Assembly: GCA_938023035.1 (NCBI GenBank)
Contig: CALIDI010000023.1
Coordinates: forward strand, 1 to 64,000
Origin: an uncultured Leptolyngbyaceae cyanobacterium
GTDB taxonomy: Bacteria; Cyanobacteriota; Cyanobacteriia; Leptolyngbyales; Leptolyngbyaceae
Reading direction: 5' to 3'
Length of the DNA stretch: 64,000 bases
The notes under the pieces were generated by a model. It saw nothing but the letters and a program-made list of their open reading frames with translations. It was not told the origin of the DNA and ran no database searches. Made by a program: the position numbers and the translations under genes. Below, one piece after another: positions 9,252 through 17,930 of this stretch (its first letter is position 1; each line of letters opens with the position of its first letter).

Positions 9252-12200
9252 GTGACGGCGATTACCCTTGTTATCACTGTTTACAACTGCGAAGCTTATC
9301 TGGCGGAGGCGATCGCCAGTGTCTTGGCCCAAACCTATCGTGCGTTTGAGTTAGTGATTTGGGATGATGGCTCTACGGATCGCAGTTTAGCCATTGCCCG
9401 CCAATTTGAGCAGCAGGATGAACGAGTACGGGCGATTGCGGCTCTCCATCAGGGAAGGGTCGCAGCTTTGCAAGGGGCGATCGCTCAAACCCATAGCGAC
9501 TATCTAGGCTGGGTTGATAGTGATGATGTCTTGCATCCCGCAGCCCTAGCCCAAACCCTAGCTGTACTGGAGGCACAACCCACGGTGGGGATGGTCTACA
9601 CCGACTATTGGGACATGGATGCCCAGGGGCAGGTATTGGGCTACGGCAAGCGCTGCCAGGTGCCTTACTCCAAGGAAGGGCTGCTGGTCAGCTTTATGAC
9701 CCATCACTTTCGTCTAATGCGCCGCCACACTTTTAACCAGGCCAAAGGTCTTGAAGGCTGCATCGATTTCGTAGAAGACTATGACCTTTGCCTGCGCCTG
9801 TCAGAAATCACCCAGATTCACCATCTGCAACAGCCTCTCTATTTTTATCGCCAGCACGCCCACAATGCTTCTCGGGATCGCTCAAAGCAGAAGTTATCTT
9901 CTATTCAGACTGTGGTGCAGCGTGCCCTAGAGCGGCGCGGCCTCAGCGATCGCTGGCAAGCCCGCATCCAACCCAACGGGCACATCCACCTGGATTACCA
10001 AAATCGCTCCGCGGTGCGACTGGTTAGGGGGATGGTTTCTGTCCTATTTGCCGCTTCTTTGATGGCCGGCCCAATCGCCCTAGCCCAGGCTCAGTCGATC
10101 ACCCCTGCGGCCAACGGCACCAATACCCAGGTTTTACAAACCGGTGGCCAGTACACCATCACCGGGGGGGCCTTTTCTAGTGATGGACGCAACCTCTTCC
10201 ATGACTTTCAGCGGTTTGGGTTAACCCAGGGAGAGCGGGCAACGTTTCTAGCCAATCCCCAACTACACAATATTCTGGGACGGGTTAGCGGGGGGGAGCC
10301 ATCCTATATCAATGGCTTAATTCAGGTAACGGGGGGTACCCCAAACCTCTATTTCCTGAACCCGGCTGGCATCGTGTTTGGTGCCAGCGCCAGCCTCCAT
10401 GTCCCAGCGGCGTTTACGGCAACGACGGCTACCGGTCTGAGCTTTGGGAATACCGGGTGGCGAGACGGCATTGTGGACTATAGTACCTTAACAGGAGCAG
10501 TTACGGGCTTTGAGTTTGCCAGTGGTGCGTCTGGGGCGATCGCCAATCTGGGCAATTTAGGAGTATCTTCTGGCCAGAGTCTCAACCTGCTGGCGGGCAC
10601 GCTTGTAAATACGGGCACCCTCTCAGCCCCTGGCGGGCAGATTACGCTCTTTGCAGTGCCCAGTGGCAACACGATTCGGCTAAGCCAGCCTGGCAGTCTG
10701 CTGAGTTTTGAGATTTTACCCGCGACGACGAGCCGCGCTGGCACAGCTCCCAGCCTGGCTCAACTGCTAACCGGTGGGGGGCTACCAGAAGCCACAGGAG
10801 TCACCCTGAACCCCGATGGCAGTGTGCGGCTCCAGGGGACAACTGCAACAGTGACTCCAGCAGTAGGGACGACCTTGGTAGGGGGGCAGGTAGATGTGGT
10901 TGGCGAAGTCGGCGGCACTGTACAACTGTTAGGAGAGCGGGTGGCCCTGCTCGGAGCTTCGGTACAGGCCTCTGGCAATCAGGGCGGGGGTACTGTGCTG
11001 GTGGGGGGCGACTACCGGGGCTTGGGTACTGTGCCAAATGCGATGGTCACCTCGGTCGATGCGACCTCCGCGATCGCGGCCAGTGCTCTGACGCAGGGAG
11101 ATGGAGGCCGGGTTATTCTTTGGGCCAATCACACCACCCGTTTTGATGGCACGATTTCTGCTCAGGGCGGCAGTTTACTAGGGAATGGTGGCTTTGTCGA
11201 AGTATCGGGTAGGCACGATTTGGTTTATCGGGGCCGCACCAATGTTTTTGCCCCTGCCGGGAGATCGGGCACCCTCCTGCTCGATCCTGAAAACATCACC
11301 ATCGTCGGTAGTGGCTATACCGACCCTGCCGTATTGGCAGCATTACCCGACATCCTGGCCACTGACTTTCTTGGGCAATCTATTACCATTGTGGCCGAAG
11401 ATTTAGGATTTACTTCTGGAAGCGTCATTCTAGAAGCAACGAATGACATTAACATCCTCACCAGTGTTTCATTTTTTAGCAGCATCAGTGATGTCACCTT
11501 GCGCGCCGATGCCGATAATAATGGCATTGGCCAGGTAACCATGAGTCCGGGGACTCAACTGACAATTACGGCGGGTTTTGGGTATGGCACACCATTTATC
11601 AATATTTCAGGAGCCAGCCTGGTCTTAGGCGATATCAACGCCCGTGGAGAATTGATGGCCGATGGGGGGCAAGTTACCCTGACGAGTCGCAATGGCAATA
11701 CGGTTTTCAATAGTATTGACACCAGTAGCGCCATGGGCCGGGGTGGTGCGGTTGAAATTAATGCGACTGGCTTGGTGCGGGGCCTAGGTCTGGTGCCAGA
11801 TACGAGCAGTACGATTCTGGCGACGGGTGCCGTTGGGGGAGGCCCCATAACCATTCGCCATCTGGGCGGTGAGCAGGGCATTCCCTTTGTTGTTGGGGAT
11901 GCCACGACCAATGGCACCGTTGGGGCGATCACCTCGGTGGCCAGCACCTCGGATATTCGACCTACTCGATCATTTCCTGGGAGTGAAACAGTCGGACAGA
12001 TTAGCATTATTACGCCCACTCCCACCCCGGAGCCGACGCCAGAGCCGACGCCAACCCCTAGCCCAACGCCGATGCCTCCCAGCCCAGAGGATCAACAGGA
12101 TTTAGTCGATGATATTGACGGGGAATTGAATCCCTTTGATTTTGACTTTGATTTCGATGACAGCACCCCCTTTGGTGAGGGAGGAATCGATATTGCCCAA

Positions 12201-13493
12201 TTAGAAGATGGATTGGATCTTGAGTTTGATGATTATCTGGATTTGCCAGATGAACTGCCAACAACCAAGTTAGATACACCGGATTTGCTGGCCCAGATTC
12301 ATGGGCTAACGGGGGCAGAACCGGCCCTGGTTTATGCGGCTTTTGTACCACCGAGTGTGGCAGCGGGTACCGATCGCGATCATCCCTTAGCCAAAACGAA
12401 GCAACAATTAACGGAGCAAAGCGACCGCAAACTCCCGCGCCGCGCGACGAGTGATCAGGATGTCCTGGAGTTGCTGGTTGTTACAGGCAAAGGGCAGCCA
12501 ATTCGGCGGTTGGTCGCCGGAGCCACGCGATCGCGGGTGTTGGCCACAACGCGCCGCTTTATCAATGAAGTGAGCGACCCTCGCAAAGTCAGAACGCGTA
12601 GCTACTTAGCCCCAGCCCAGCAACTCTATCGCTGGTTAGTGGCCCCGATTGAGCCAGAGCTGCAAAAACAAAGCATTACAAACTTAGTGTATATTGCCGA
12701 AACCGGCTTGCGCCTGATTCCCTTGGCCGCCCTCCATGATGGCAACCAGTTTCTAGCAGAAAAATACAGCACTGGTCTCATGCCCAGCCTCAATCTCACC
12801 GACACCCGCTACGTTCCATTAAAAAATGCCAAAGTCCTAGCGGTTGGAGCCTCCAATTTTCGCGATTTGCCCCCCCTACCCGCTGTGCCGACAGAGTTGG
12901 CACTCGTTTCTCAGGAGCTATGGCAGGGGCGATCTCTGCTCAACAGTGCCTTTACCCTAGAAAACCTGAAAGCGGCCCGTGAGACAGAACCCTATCAGAT
13001 CATTCATATGGCGACCCATGGTGAGTTTCAATCAGGACGCTTGAGCAACTCCTACATTCAATTATGGGATACCCAACTCCGGCTGGATCAAATTCGCCAA
13101 CTAGGCTGGAATAACCCGCCAGTGGAACTGCTAGTGCTGAGTGCCTGCCGCACGGCGATCGGCAGCGATGATGCAGAGTTAGGGTTTGCCGGATTTGCGG
13201 TACAAGCCGGAGTCAAAACGGCGGTCGCTAGTCTCTGGTATGTCAGCGATGATGGCACCCTGGGCCTAATGAGTGAATTTTACCGCCAGTTACAGACCGC
13301 GCCCATTAAGGCAGAAGCCTTGCGTCAAGCGCAAGTTGCCATGGTTCGCGGTGACGTCAAGATTACGGGTCAGCAATTGCAGGGCACTCGGGGTGCGATT
13401 CCTTTACCCTCCGATTTAGCCATTGAGGGCGATCGCGCCCTCGCCCATCCCTACTACTGGGCGGCCTTTACCATGGTTGGGAGTCCCTGGTAG
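9252..13493 (+). CDS. Glycosyltransferase family 2 fused to TPS (haemagglutinin-like) exoprotein and C-terminal CHAT protease
   Basis: One uninterrupted frame of 1413 codons from the GTG at 9252, which has AGGAAG 7 nt upstream; a GTG at 9204 would add 16 residues. Residues 1 to about 235 are a GT2 transferase (ITLVITVYNCEAYL, WDDGSTD, and the DxD-like WVDSDDVLHP). At about 255-281 lies a typical signal peptide (MVSVLFAASLMAGPIALAQA) in the middle of the chain. Next comes a TPS/filamentous-haemagglutinin secretion region (FHDFQRFGL, LNPAGIVFG) with Gly/Thr-rich beta-helix-like sequence and LLLDPENITIV. A Pro-Thr linker (about 922-945) and an Asp/Phe-rich acidic stretch lead to a CHAT domain from about 1075, with His1256 (MATHGEF) and Cys1299 (LSACRTA), the caspase-like dyad. 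An exported CHAT protein with a cytosolic-type transferase in front is contradictory; translation may also start internally near 10014-10032. Assignment of each domain is firm; their joint function is unknown. Confidence 0.85.
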   Translation: MTAITLVITVYNCEAYLAEAIASVLAQTYRAFELVIWDDGSTDRSLAIARQFEQQDERVRAIAALHQGRVAALQGAIAQTHSDYLGWVDSDDVLHPAALAQTLAVLEAQPTVGMVYTDYWDMDAQGQVLGYGKRCQVPYSKEGLLVSFMTHHFRLMRRHTFNQAKGLEGCIDFVEDYDLCLRLSEITQIHHLQQPLYFYRQHAHNASRDRSKQKLSSIQTVVQRALERRGLSDRWQARIQPNGHIHLDYQNRSAVRLVRGMVSVLFAASLMAGPIALAQAQSITPAANGTNTQVLQTGGQYTITGGAFSSDGRNLFHDFQRFGLTQGERATFLANPQLHNILGRVSGGEPSYINGLIQVTGGTPNLYFLNPAGIVFGASASLHVPAAFTATTATGLSFGNTGWRDGIVDYSTLTGAVTGFEFASGASGAIANLGNLGVSSGQSLNLLAGTLVNTGTLSAPGGQITLFAVPSGNTIRLSQPGSLLSFEILPATTSRAGTAPSLAQLLTGGGLPEATGVTLNPDGSVRLQGTTATVTPAVGTTLVGGQVDVVGEVGGTVQLLGERVALLGASVQASGNQGGGTVLVGGDYRGLGTVPNAMVTSVDATSAIAASALTQGDGGRVILWANHTTRFDGTISAQGGSLLGNGGFVEVSGRHDLVYRGRTNVFAPAGRSGTLLLDPENITIVGSGYTDPAVLAALPDILATDFLGQSITIVAEDLGFTSGSVILEATNDINILTSVSFFSSISDVTLRADADNNGIGQVTMSPGTQLTITAGFGYGTPFINISGASLVLGDINARGELMADGGQVTLTSRNGNTVFNSIDTSSAMGRGGAVEINATGLVRGLGLVPDTSSTILATGAVGGGPITIRHLGGEQGIPFVVGDATTNGTVGAITSVASTSDIRPTRSFPGSETVGQISIITPTPTPEPTPEPTPTPSPTPMPPSPEDQQDLVDDIDGELNPFDFDFDFDDSTPFGEGGIDIAQLEDGLDLEFDDYLDLPDELPTTKLDTPDLLAQIHGLTGAEPALVYAAFVPPSVAAGTDRDHPLAKTKQQLTEQSDRKLPRRATSDQDVLELLVVTGKGQPIRRLVAGATRSRVLATTRRFINEVSDPRKVRTRSYLAPAQQLYRWLVAPIEPELQKQSITNLVYIAETGLRLIPLAALHDGNQFLAEKYSTGLMPSLNLTDTRYVPLKNAKVLAVGASNFRDLPPLPAVPTELALVSQELWQGRSLLNSAFTLENLKAARETEPYQIIHMATHGEFQSGRLSNSYIQLWDTQLRLDQIRQLGWNNPPVELLVLSACRTAIGSDDAELGFAGFAVQAGVKTAVASLWYVSDDGTLGLMSEFYRQLQTAPIKAEALRQAQVAMVRGDVKITGQQLQGTRGAIPLPSDLAIEGDRALAHPYYWAAFTMVGSPW
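10014..10094 (+). promoter_or_regulatory. Possible internal translation start and signal peptide of the TPS-CHAT part
   Basis: In-frame GTG (10014) and ATG (10032) codons open a sequence with Arg residues, a hydrophobic core and an AQA cleavage-like end, exactly where the glycosyltransferase domain ends and the TPS region begins. A purine-rich TAGGGGG touches the ATG. Spacing is too tight for a standard ribosome binding site for the ATG, so the internal start is a hypothesis. Confidence 0.35.
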
Positions 13494-13496
13494 TCT

Positions 13497-13592
13497 CCTT
13501 AGAAATGGGGGACTCTATCATCTGAAACCTGACCACAGAGGCACAGAGCCAGATCTCGGCGTCCTCCGTATCTCTATGGCAAGGCACTCAGG
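13497..13592 (+). repeat. Dispersed intergenic repeat R2, copy 1
   Basis: About 95 nt containing CCTGACCACAGAGGCACAGA and a following GATCTCGG..CCTCCG..ATCTCT segment. The same sequence with scattered mismatches occurs in reverse orientation at 22714-22811. Both copies are intergenic. Confidence 0.75.
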
Positions 13593-13831
13593 TTTTCGGT
13601 TCGTTGAATACATGGTTCTCAAGACAGAACTCGAAGCGACTCCCCGCTGATCTGAATGCTGGGTACGCTTGCATCAGCTTTACAGCTTGATTAATTTGTA
13701 GCCCTGAGTGTCAAAAGAATGTAAACAAGCGATCGCAAATGCCGATGAAGAGGCCAAATTTCGATCAATTGCTACAAAGCTAGACTGTTAGGGGTTAAGG
13801 CTCACGAGAATGCCCCAGTGTCGGTTGAACC

Positions 13832-13940
13832 CGTGCAAACGGCTGAGAATTGCATCCAATAGCGGGGTCGTACGTTGAGCCTACTGGTATCAATATAATT
13901 GCCTCGTGCAAACGGCTGAGAATTGCATCCAATAGCGGGG
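13832..13940. repeat. Two identical 36-bp direct repeats separated by 37 bp (CRISPR-like geometry)
   Basis: A 36-mer beginning CGTGCAAACGGCTGAGAATT and ending CCAATAGCGGGG occurs without mismatch at 13832-13867 and 13905-13940; the spacer is 13868-13904. Repeat and spacer lengths match CRISPR arrays, and the repeat has a small internal dyad (ATTG-CATC-CAAT). Only two units exist, no third degenerate repeat is visible 73 nt to either side, and no cas gene is in the window. It may be a one-spacer orphan array, a decayed array or a local duplication. Confidence 0.8.
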
Positions 13941-14268
13941 GGCTACCGTACCGTTTATACACCTGGGTACGGAACCGAGGTTTTTCTGGATCAGCTCTGG
14001 ATTAGAGCAGTGCTTTGGTTCATCCGCTGAGTCCAAGCAAAATGAACCGTTACCTCAAATGCAAAGATCGGACTGACTGGTCTTTGTTTCATTCAAGATA
14101 GCAACACTGATGCCCCCACCTGTCATCCCGAGGTGTTAATGTTATTGCTTGCAGTCACCTGCTGCAAAGAGTGGCCCACTAAGGTCGCTGATCGACTTCG
14201 GCTATTGCCGACTGCCAATGGCGAACGTCGATTAGGTCTTTGAGCAGGGTGTTTGAGACAATAAAACC

Positions 14269-14859
14269 ATGTCTGCTGATCAATCCGGCAATCGAGCGCG
14301 CGCTTCAATGAATCAGGCAACTGATGCTGAGTTATTTCAGGCGGCTAAAGCTGGTCAAACAGCGGCCCTAGGAGAGCTGTACGATCGCCATGCCAGCTTG
14401 GTCTATGGTGCTGCCCTGAAGGTACTGAATCGTCCCCAGGAAGCAGAGGATCTGACCCAGGATATTTTTCTGAAGCTCACAAAGGCTTCCTACGATCCAA
14501 GGCGCGGGTCTTTGAGAACCTTTTTGGCAATTTTGACCCGATCACGAGCCATTGATCGGCTGCGATCTTATACGATCGCGGCCCAAGCTGTTGAACGCTC
14601 CCAGCCGGCAAAAGCCGAGGAAATCGCAACCAACCCCCCACTAGAATATGCTCACCAGTCTGAGCAATCTCAGGAAGTGCAGACAGCCTTGGCGCAACTG
14701 TCTATCGAGCAGCAGCAAGTGCTGCAACTGGCTTACTACGATGGATTAAGCCAGTCTCAGATTGCTGAGTTCCTCCAGATTCCTTTGGGCACAGTAAAAG
14801 CCAGAGCCAGGCGCGGGCTGCTTAAACTACGACAAACTCTGACCAACTCTATCGGATAG
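14269..14859 (+). CDS. ECF-type RNA polymerase sigma factor
   Basis: 196 residues with two sigma regions. Region 2 is seen as LGELYDRHASLVYGAALKVL and AEDLTQDIFLKLTK, which contact core polymerase and the -10 element. Region 4 is seen as LPLGTVKARARRGLLKLRQ preceded by YYDGLSQSQIAEFL, a helix-turn-helix for the -35 element. It is followed after 8 nt by an anti-sigma factor gene, as in SigK/RskA-type modules. The signal sensed and target genes are unknown. A Met at codon 14 is an alternative start. Confidence 0.92.
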   Translation: MSADQSGNRARASMNQATDAELFQAAKAGQTAALGELYDRHASLVYGAALKVLNRPQEAEDLTQDIFLKLTKASYDPRRGSLRTFLAILTRSRAIDRLRSYTIAAQAVERSQPAKAEEIATNPPLEYAHQSEQSQEVQTALAQLSIEQQQVLQLAYYDGLSQSQIAEFLQIPLGTVKARARRGLLKLRQTLTNSIG

Positions 14860-14867
14860 TGTGAATC

Positions 14868-15635
14868 ATGGCGCGGTCGATGCCTTCAGAACAGGTACAA
14901 CTACTTATTGCAGGCTATGTCCTCGGAGAATTAGAGCCGGAGGAAGCCGCTGAGTTTGAGCAACTTCTGCAGCGGGATCCGGCGATCGCCCAGGAAATCG
15001 CCGAGATGCAAAAAGTCTTAGAAGTCTCTCATGGCATTGAAGAAACACCTCCACCCGCTCACTTGCGAGAGGCGATCTTAACCGCCTACGCGGCTGAACA
15101 GGTACCCCCGATTCAAGCCGCCCCAGCGCCCCAACGCCGTCGCCTGCAACGAATTTCTTGGAGCAGATGGGCTGGGGGCGTTGCTGCTGCTGCCCTGATT
15201 GTAGGGTTAGGCATCAACAATTACCGCCTCTGGCGTCAGGTACAAACCCTGGAAGCTACAACGTCACCCGCCTCTATCGTCACCTATTCCCTAACGGGGG
15301 GGCAACCAACCCAGACTGCTTCCGTCTCCCTCACGGTTAACCCCAACACCTTAGAGGCAGAGCTTTTGGCCCAAAATTTACCGCCCCTGCCGCCGGGTAA
15401 AGTCTATGCCCTGTGGACGGTCTTACCTGAAAATGCCCCCGTCACTGTGGATGATAAAAGCGCTGTTTTGACCGAAACCTTCAGCGTTGACCCTGCCGGC
15501 AAGGTGGTTCATCGGTTTACCGTGCCACCAATTTATCGGTCGCAAGAGCTGATTCGGCGGGTCGCCATCTCTGTGGAAGATGCTGCCGCACCGCAGGCCC
15601 ATCGCGGCACACCGATTCTGAGTACAAAACTGTAA
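14868..15635 (+). CDS. RskA-like membrane anti-sigma factor
   Basis: 255 residues. The N-terminal helical part (LLIAGYVLGELEPEEAAEFE, LLQRDPAIAQEIAEMQ) is the sigma-binding domain of the zinc-free RskA type. One membrane segment (WAGGVAAAALIVGLGINNY, about residues 101-119) leads to an outer C-terminal domain with a YALWTVLPENAPV core seen in RskA C-terminal domains. It should hold the upstream ECF sigma factor at the membrane and release it on proteolysis or signal. The gene starts 8 nt after the sigma gene stops and is surely co-transcribed. Confidence 0.88.
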   Translation: MARSMPSEQVQLLIAGYVLGELEPEEAAEFEQLLQRDPAIAQEIAEMQKVLEVSHGIEETPPPAHLREAILTAYAAEQVPPIQAAPAPQRRRLQRISWSRWAGGVAAAALIVGLGINNYRLWRQVQTLEATTSPASIVTYSLTGGQPTQTASVSLTVNPNTLEAELLAQNLPPLPPGKVYALWTVLPENAPVTVDDKSAVLTETFSVDPAGKVVHRFTVPPIYRSQELIRRVAISVEDAAAPQAHRGTPILSTKL

Positions 15636-15801
15636 CGCTTGAGGGGTTGCTTTTTGCTGCTTCCGCCAAAATCGTGACAGTCATGAAGCGCTACAGTTTT
15701 CTCAAGAATTTCAAGATTTCAATGTGGTGGTTAACATTTTGCGTTATCCTCTAAAGCCGGATCTTCTCGTTAAGATGGCAGTAACGTTCTGAGGCATCGT
15801 T

Positions 15802-16800
15802 GTGACTGATAAGCGCCGCAACCGTTGGATGGTCAATTTGCTGATTATTGTGGGTTTGATTTCCTTTGTGGGGATTTCCGTCTACCCACTTTTGAGTACA
15901 GTGCAGTCCGGAGGAGAGAGCCAGGCCGTTGTCAGCCCTTCCCCAATCCAGTCGGCCAGTCCTCAGGCCAATACTTCTGAGTTAGAAGCGCAGGCTAGAG
16001 GCTATGAGGCCCTGTTGCAAAAGGAACCAGATAATCAAACAGCCCTGCGAGAATTGGTGAAAGTGAAGGCGCAAATGGGGGACGCGAAGGGGGCGATCGC
16101 TCCCCTTGAGCGCTTGGTCAAGCTGAACCCAGAGACAACCGACTACGCGGTCTTACTGGCCCAGACGAAGCAACAAACGGGTGATGCAGAAGGGGCCGCC
16201 CAGATTTATCGAGAGGTGTTGAAGACGGATCCTGGAAATGTCAAAGCCCTGGATGGCTATGCTTACCTGCTAGTACAGCAGGATCGGGCAGATCAAGCTG
16301 TGACGCTGTTGCAGGATACCCTCAAGTCTGCTCCTCAACTCAATCAGGTAAAGCCGGGAAGTGTTGATTTGGTGGCGACCCATTTAACTCTGGGCTATGT
16401 TTACTTGACCCAAAAGCAATACGACCAGGCGATCGCCGTTTACGAAGAAGCCTCTAAGATTGATGGCAAGGATTTTCGCCCAGTGTTGAGAAAGGCGATC
16501 GCCCTCCGTGAGCAGGGTAAGGCTATGGAGGCCAAGGCAGCCTTTGAAACCGCAAAAAACCTGGCCCCAGCCGAATACAAGAGCAACATTGAGCGACTCG
16601 CCCAAGCTCCGGCGGCCACCCCCACCGCCCCGGCAAAGACTCAAACGGAACCCAAAGTTAGCCCGCCCACAAGCAGCCCAACGACCACTCAAACGGAACC
16701 CAAAGTCAGCCCGCCGCCCACAAGCAGCCCAACGACCACTCAAACGGAACCCAAAGTCAGCCCGCCCACAAGCAGCCCAACGACTGAAACAAAGGAATAA
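15802..16800 (+). CDS. Membrane-anchored TPR protein with Pro/Thr-rich repeated tail
   Basis: 332 residues from a GTG with GAGG upstream. There is one N-terminal membrane segment (WMVNLLIIVGLISFVGISVYP), then about five tetratricopeptide repeats (for example EAQARGYEALLQKEPDNQTA, GAIAPLERLVKLNPETTDY, AAQIYREVLKTDPGNVKAL). The tail holds three near-identical copies of a 16-17 residue unit TQTEPKVSPPTSSPTT. TPR solenoids bind partner proteins; the topology suggests the outer side of the plasma or thylakoid membrane. It follows the sigma/anti-sigma pair by 166 nt. No specific function can be assigned. Confidence 0.85.
   Translation: MTDKRRNRWMVNLLIIVGLISFVGISVYPLLSTVQSGGESQAVVSPSPIQSASPQANTSELEAQARGYEALLQKEPDNQTALRELVKVKAQMGDAKGAIAPLERLVKLNPETTDYAVLLAQTKQQTGDAEGAAQIYREVLKTDPGNVKALDGYAYLLVQQDRADQAVTLLQDTLKSAPQLNQVKPGSVDLVATHLTLGYVYLTQKQYDQAIAVYEEASKIDGKDFRPVLRKAIALREQGKAMEAKAAFETAKNLAPAEYKSNIERLAQAPAATPTAPAKTQTEPKVSPPTSSPTTTQTEPKVSPPPTSSPTTTQTEPKVSPPTSSPTTETKE
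16639..16785 (+). repeat. Three tandem 48/51-bp coding repeats
   Basis: Units at 16639-16686, 16687-16737 and 16738-16785 begin ACTCAAACGGAACCCAAAGT and differ by one substitution and one extra CCG codon. The near identity at DNA level shows recent slip expansion inside the TPR gene. Confidence 0.9.
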
Positions 16801-17001
16801 ACGACAATAGCCTCACTAGCCGTCCTCATTTTCTCGATCTCTTTGTTGTTCTAACCCCCTGCTGAAACTTCACCGGAAAGGTTTTTTTCGGTAGGGTACA
16901 TCGGTGCTTCTGTAATTCTTGCGCTCATCCTGGGTGCCCCTTGCCCCTGCTGCTATGGTGTGAGCTGAACCCTGCTCCGAACCCTCATCCTACCCACTCC
17001 C

Positions 17002-17469
17002 TCAGATCTCTGGCGGGTTGGAGGGTGCTTCTCTCTCTAAAATCAAAGTTACCGGTCCATCATTCTCAATCAACACCTGCATCCTGGCCCCAAACTGCCC
17101 CGTCTCAACCCGCAGGGCAGTGGTGCGTAACTTCTCCACAAAAGAGTCGTACAATACCTTGGCCTGGGTGGGGGGAGCAGCCCGCGCAAAGTCGGGTCGG
17201 CGGCCTTTACGGCAGTCGCCATAGAGGGTGAATTGGCTGATGACTAACAGTTCTCCCGCGATCGCCTGTACCGACCGCTCCAATTTGCCACCATCCCCAT
17301 CTGGAAAGAGTCGCAGCTCCAGACATTTCTGCGCCATCCAGGTAACTTCAGCATCGGTATCCGTATCGGCGATTCCTACCAGCAAGTTGAGTCCATATCC
17401 AATGCGACCAACAATCTCGCCATCCACCAACACTTGAGAAGAACGCACCCGTTGCACAACAACCCGCAT
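17002..17469 (-). CDS. dtd: D-aminoacyl-tRNA deacylase
   Basis: 155 residues from the ATG at 17469; the frame is open upstream but the family begins with [17 protein letters not shown]. Dtd removes D-amino acids (and Gly) from mischarged tRNAs. The cross-subunit active-site motifs [17 protein letters not shown] and [10 protein letters not shown] are intact. No operon partner; the 5' region is 461 nt before trpB, in divergent orientation. Confidence 0.95.
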   Translation of the reverse strand: MRVVVQRVRSSQVLVDGEIVGRIGYGLNLLVGIADTDTDAEVTWMAQKCLELRLFPDGDGGKLERSVQAIAGELLVISQFTLYGDCRKGRRPDFARAAPPTQAKVLYDSFVEKLRTTALRVETGQFGARMQVLIENDGPVTLILEREAPSNPPEI

Positions 17470-17930
17470 TGTCCGACTGCCTGGATGAATCACCCCTCGA
17501 ATTTTACGGTAATTTGGAGCGGCAACGAGCCGTCTCCCTACGCCCATTTGCCCTGCGAACTTCTGCCTTATAATTGACCTAAATCCATCCGTTCTTCCGT
17601 ACTCTTAGTGCTCCGTGTGATCAGCCATTCTGATGCTCAAAAAGCCTAATTTCATAGATGGTTTTTGGAGACAGAAAAGTAGCGCAAGCCACTCTTCTCA
17701 CCGCTAATATCGGAAAAGCAATCACCCTGGCTTAGAGTCTGGCACCTTTAGAGTCCACAACTTTTTCCTAGAGCCATGGATTTTCCTAAACAATGGCAAG
17801 GCTGATGCAAGTGAGTTTGCTCTAATGTAACGCCTTGCTGCCACCATAAGCTCTGAACAAGCCTGGGTCAACCCAGGGTTCCCAGGCCAACGCCACCCAC
17901 TCACTTACTGAAACCATCGCTAAACTACCC
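17470..17930. other. Divergent intergenic region between dtd and trpB
   Basis: 461 nt with no supported gene. A CTGGGTCAACCCAG palindrome near 17863-17876 and a following CCCAGG repeat lie about 55 nt before trpB. No trp attenuator or T-box could be modelled by eye. Confidence 0.4.

Larger units (their letters stand above)
13494..14268. other. Non-coding stretch with two kinds of repeat
   Basis: 775 nt without a convincing gene. It contains a copy of a dispersed intergenic repeat (13497-13592) and a pair of 36-bp direct repeats with a 37-bp spacer (13832-13940), both listed separately. The last 100 nt should hold the promoter of the downstream sigma-factor gene, but no clear boxes were identified. 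Confidence 0.6.

Noticed and set aside
13832-13940. Calling the repeat pair a true CRISPR array
   Set aside because: Only two repeats, one spacer and no cas genes; kept as a repeat with CRISPR-like geometry.
17470-17547. N-terminal extension of dtd
   Set aside because: The conserved family start MRVVVQRV lies at 17469, and the 26 codons before it are unlike any Dtd.
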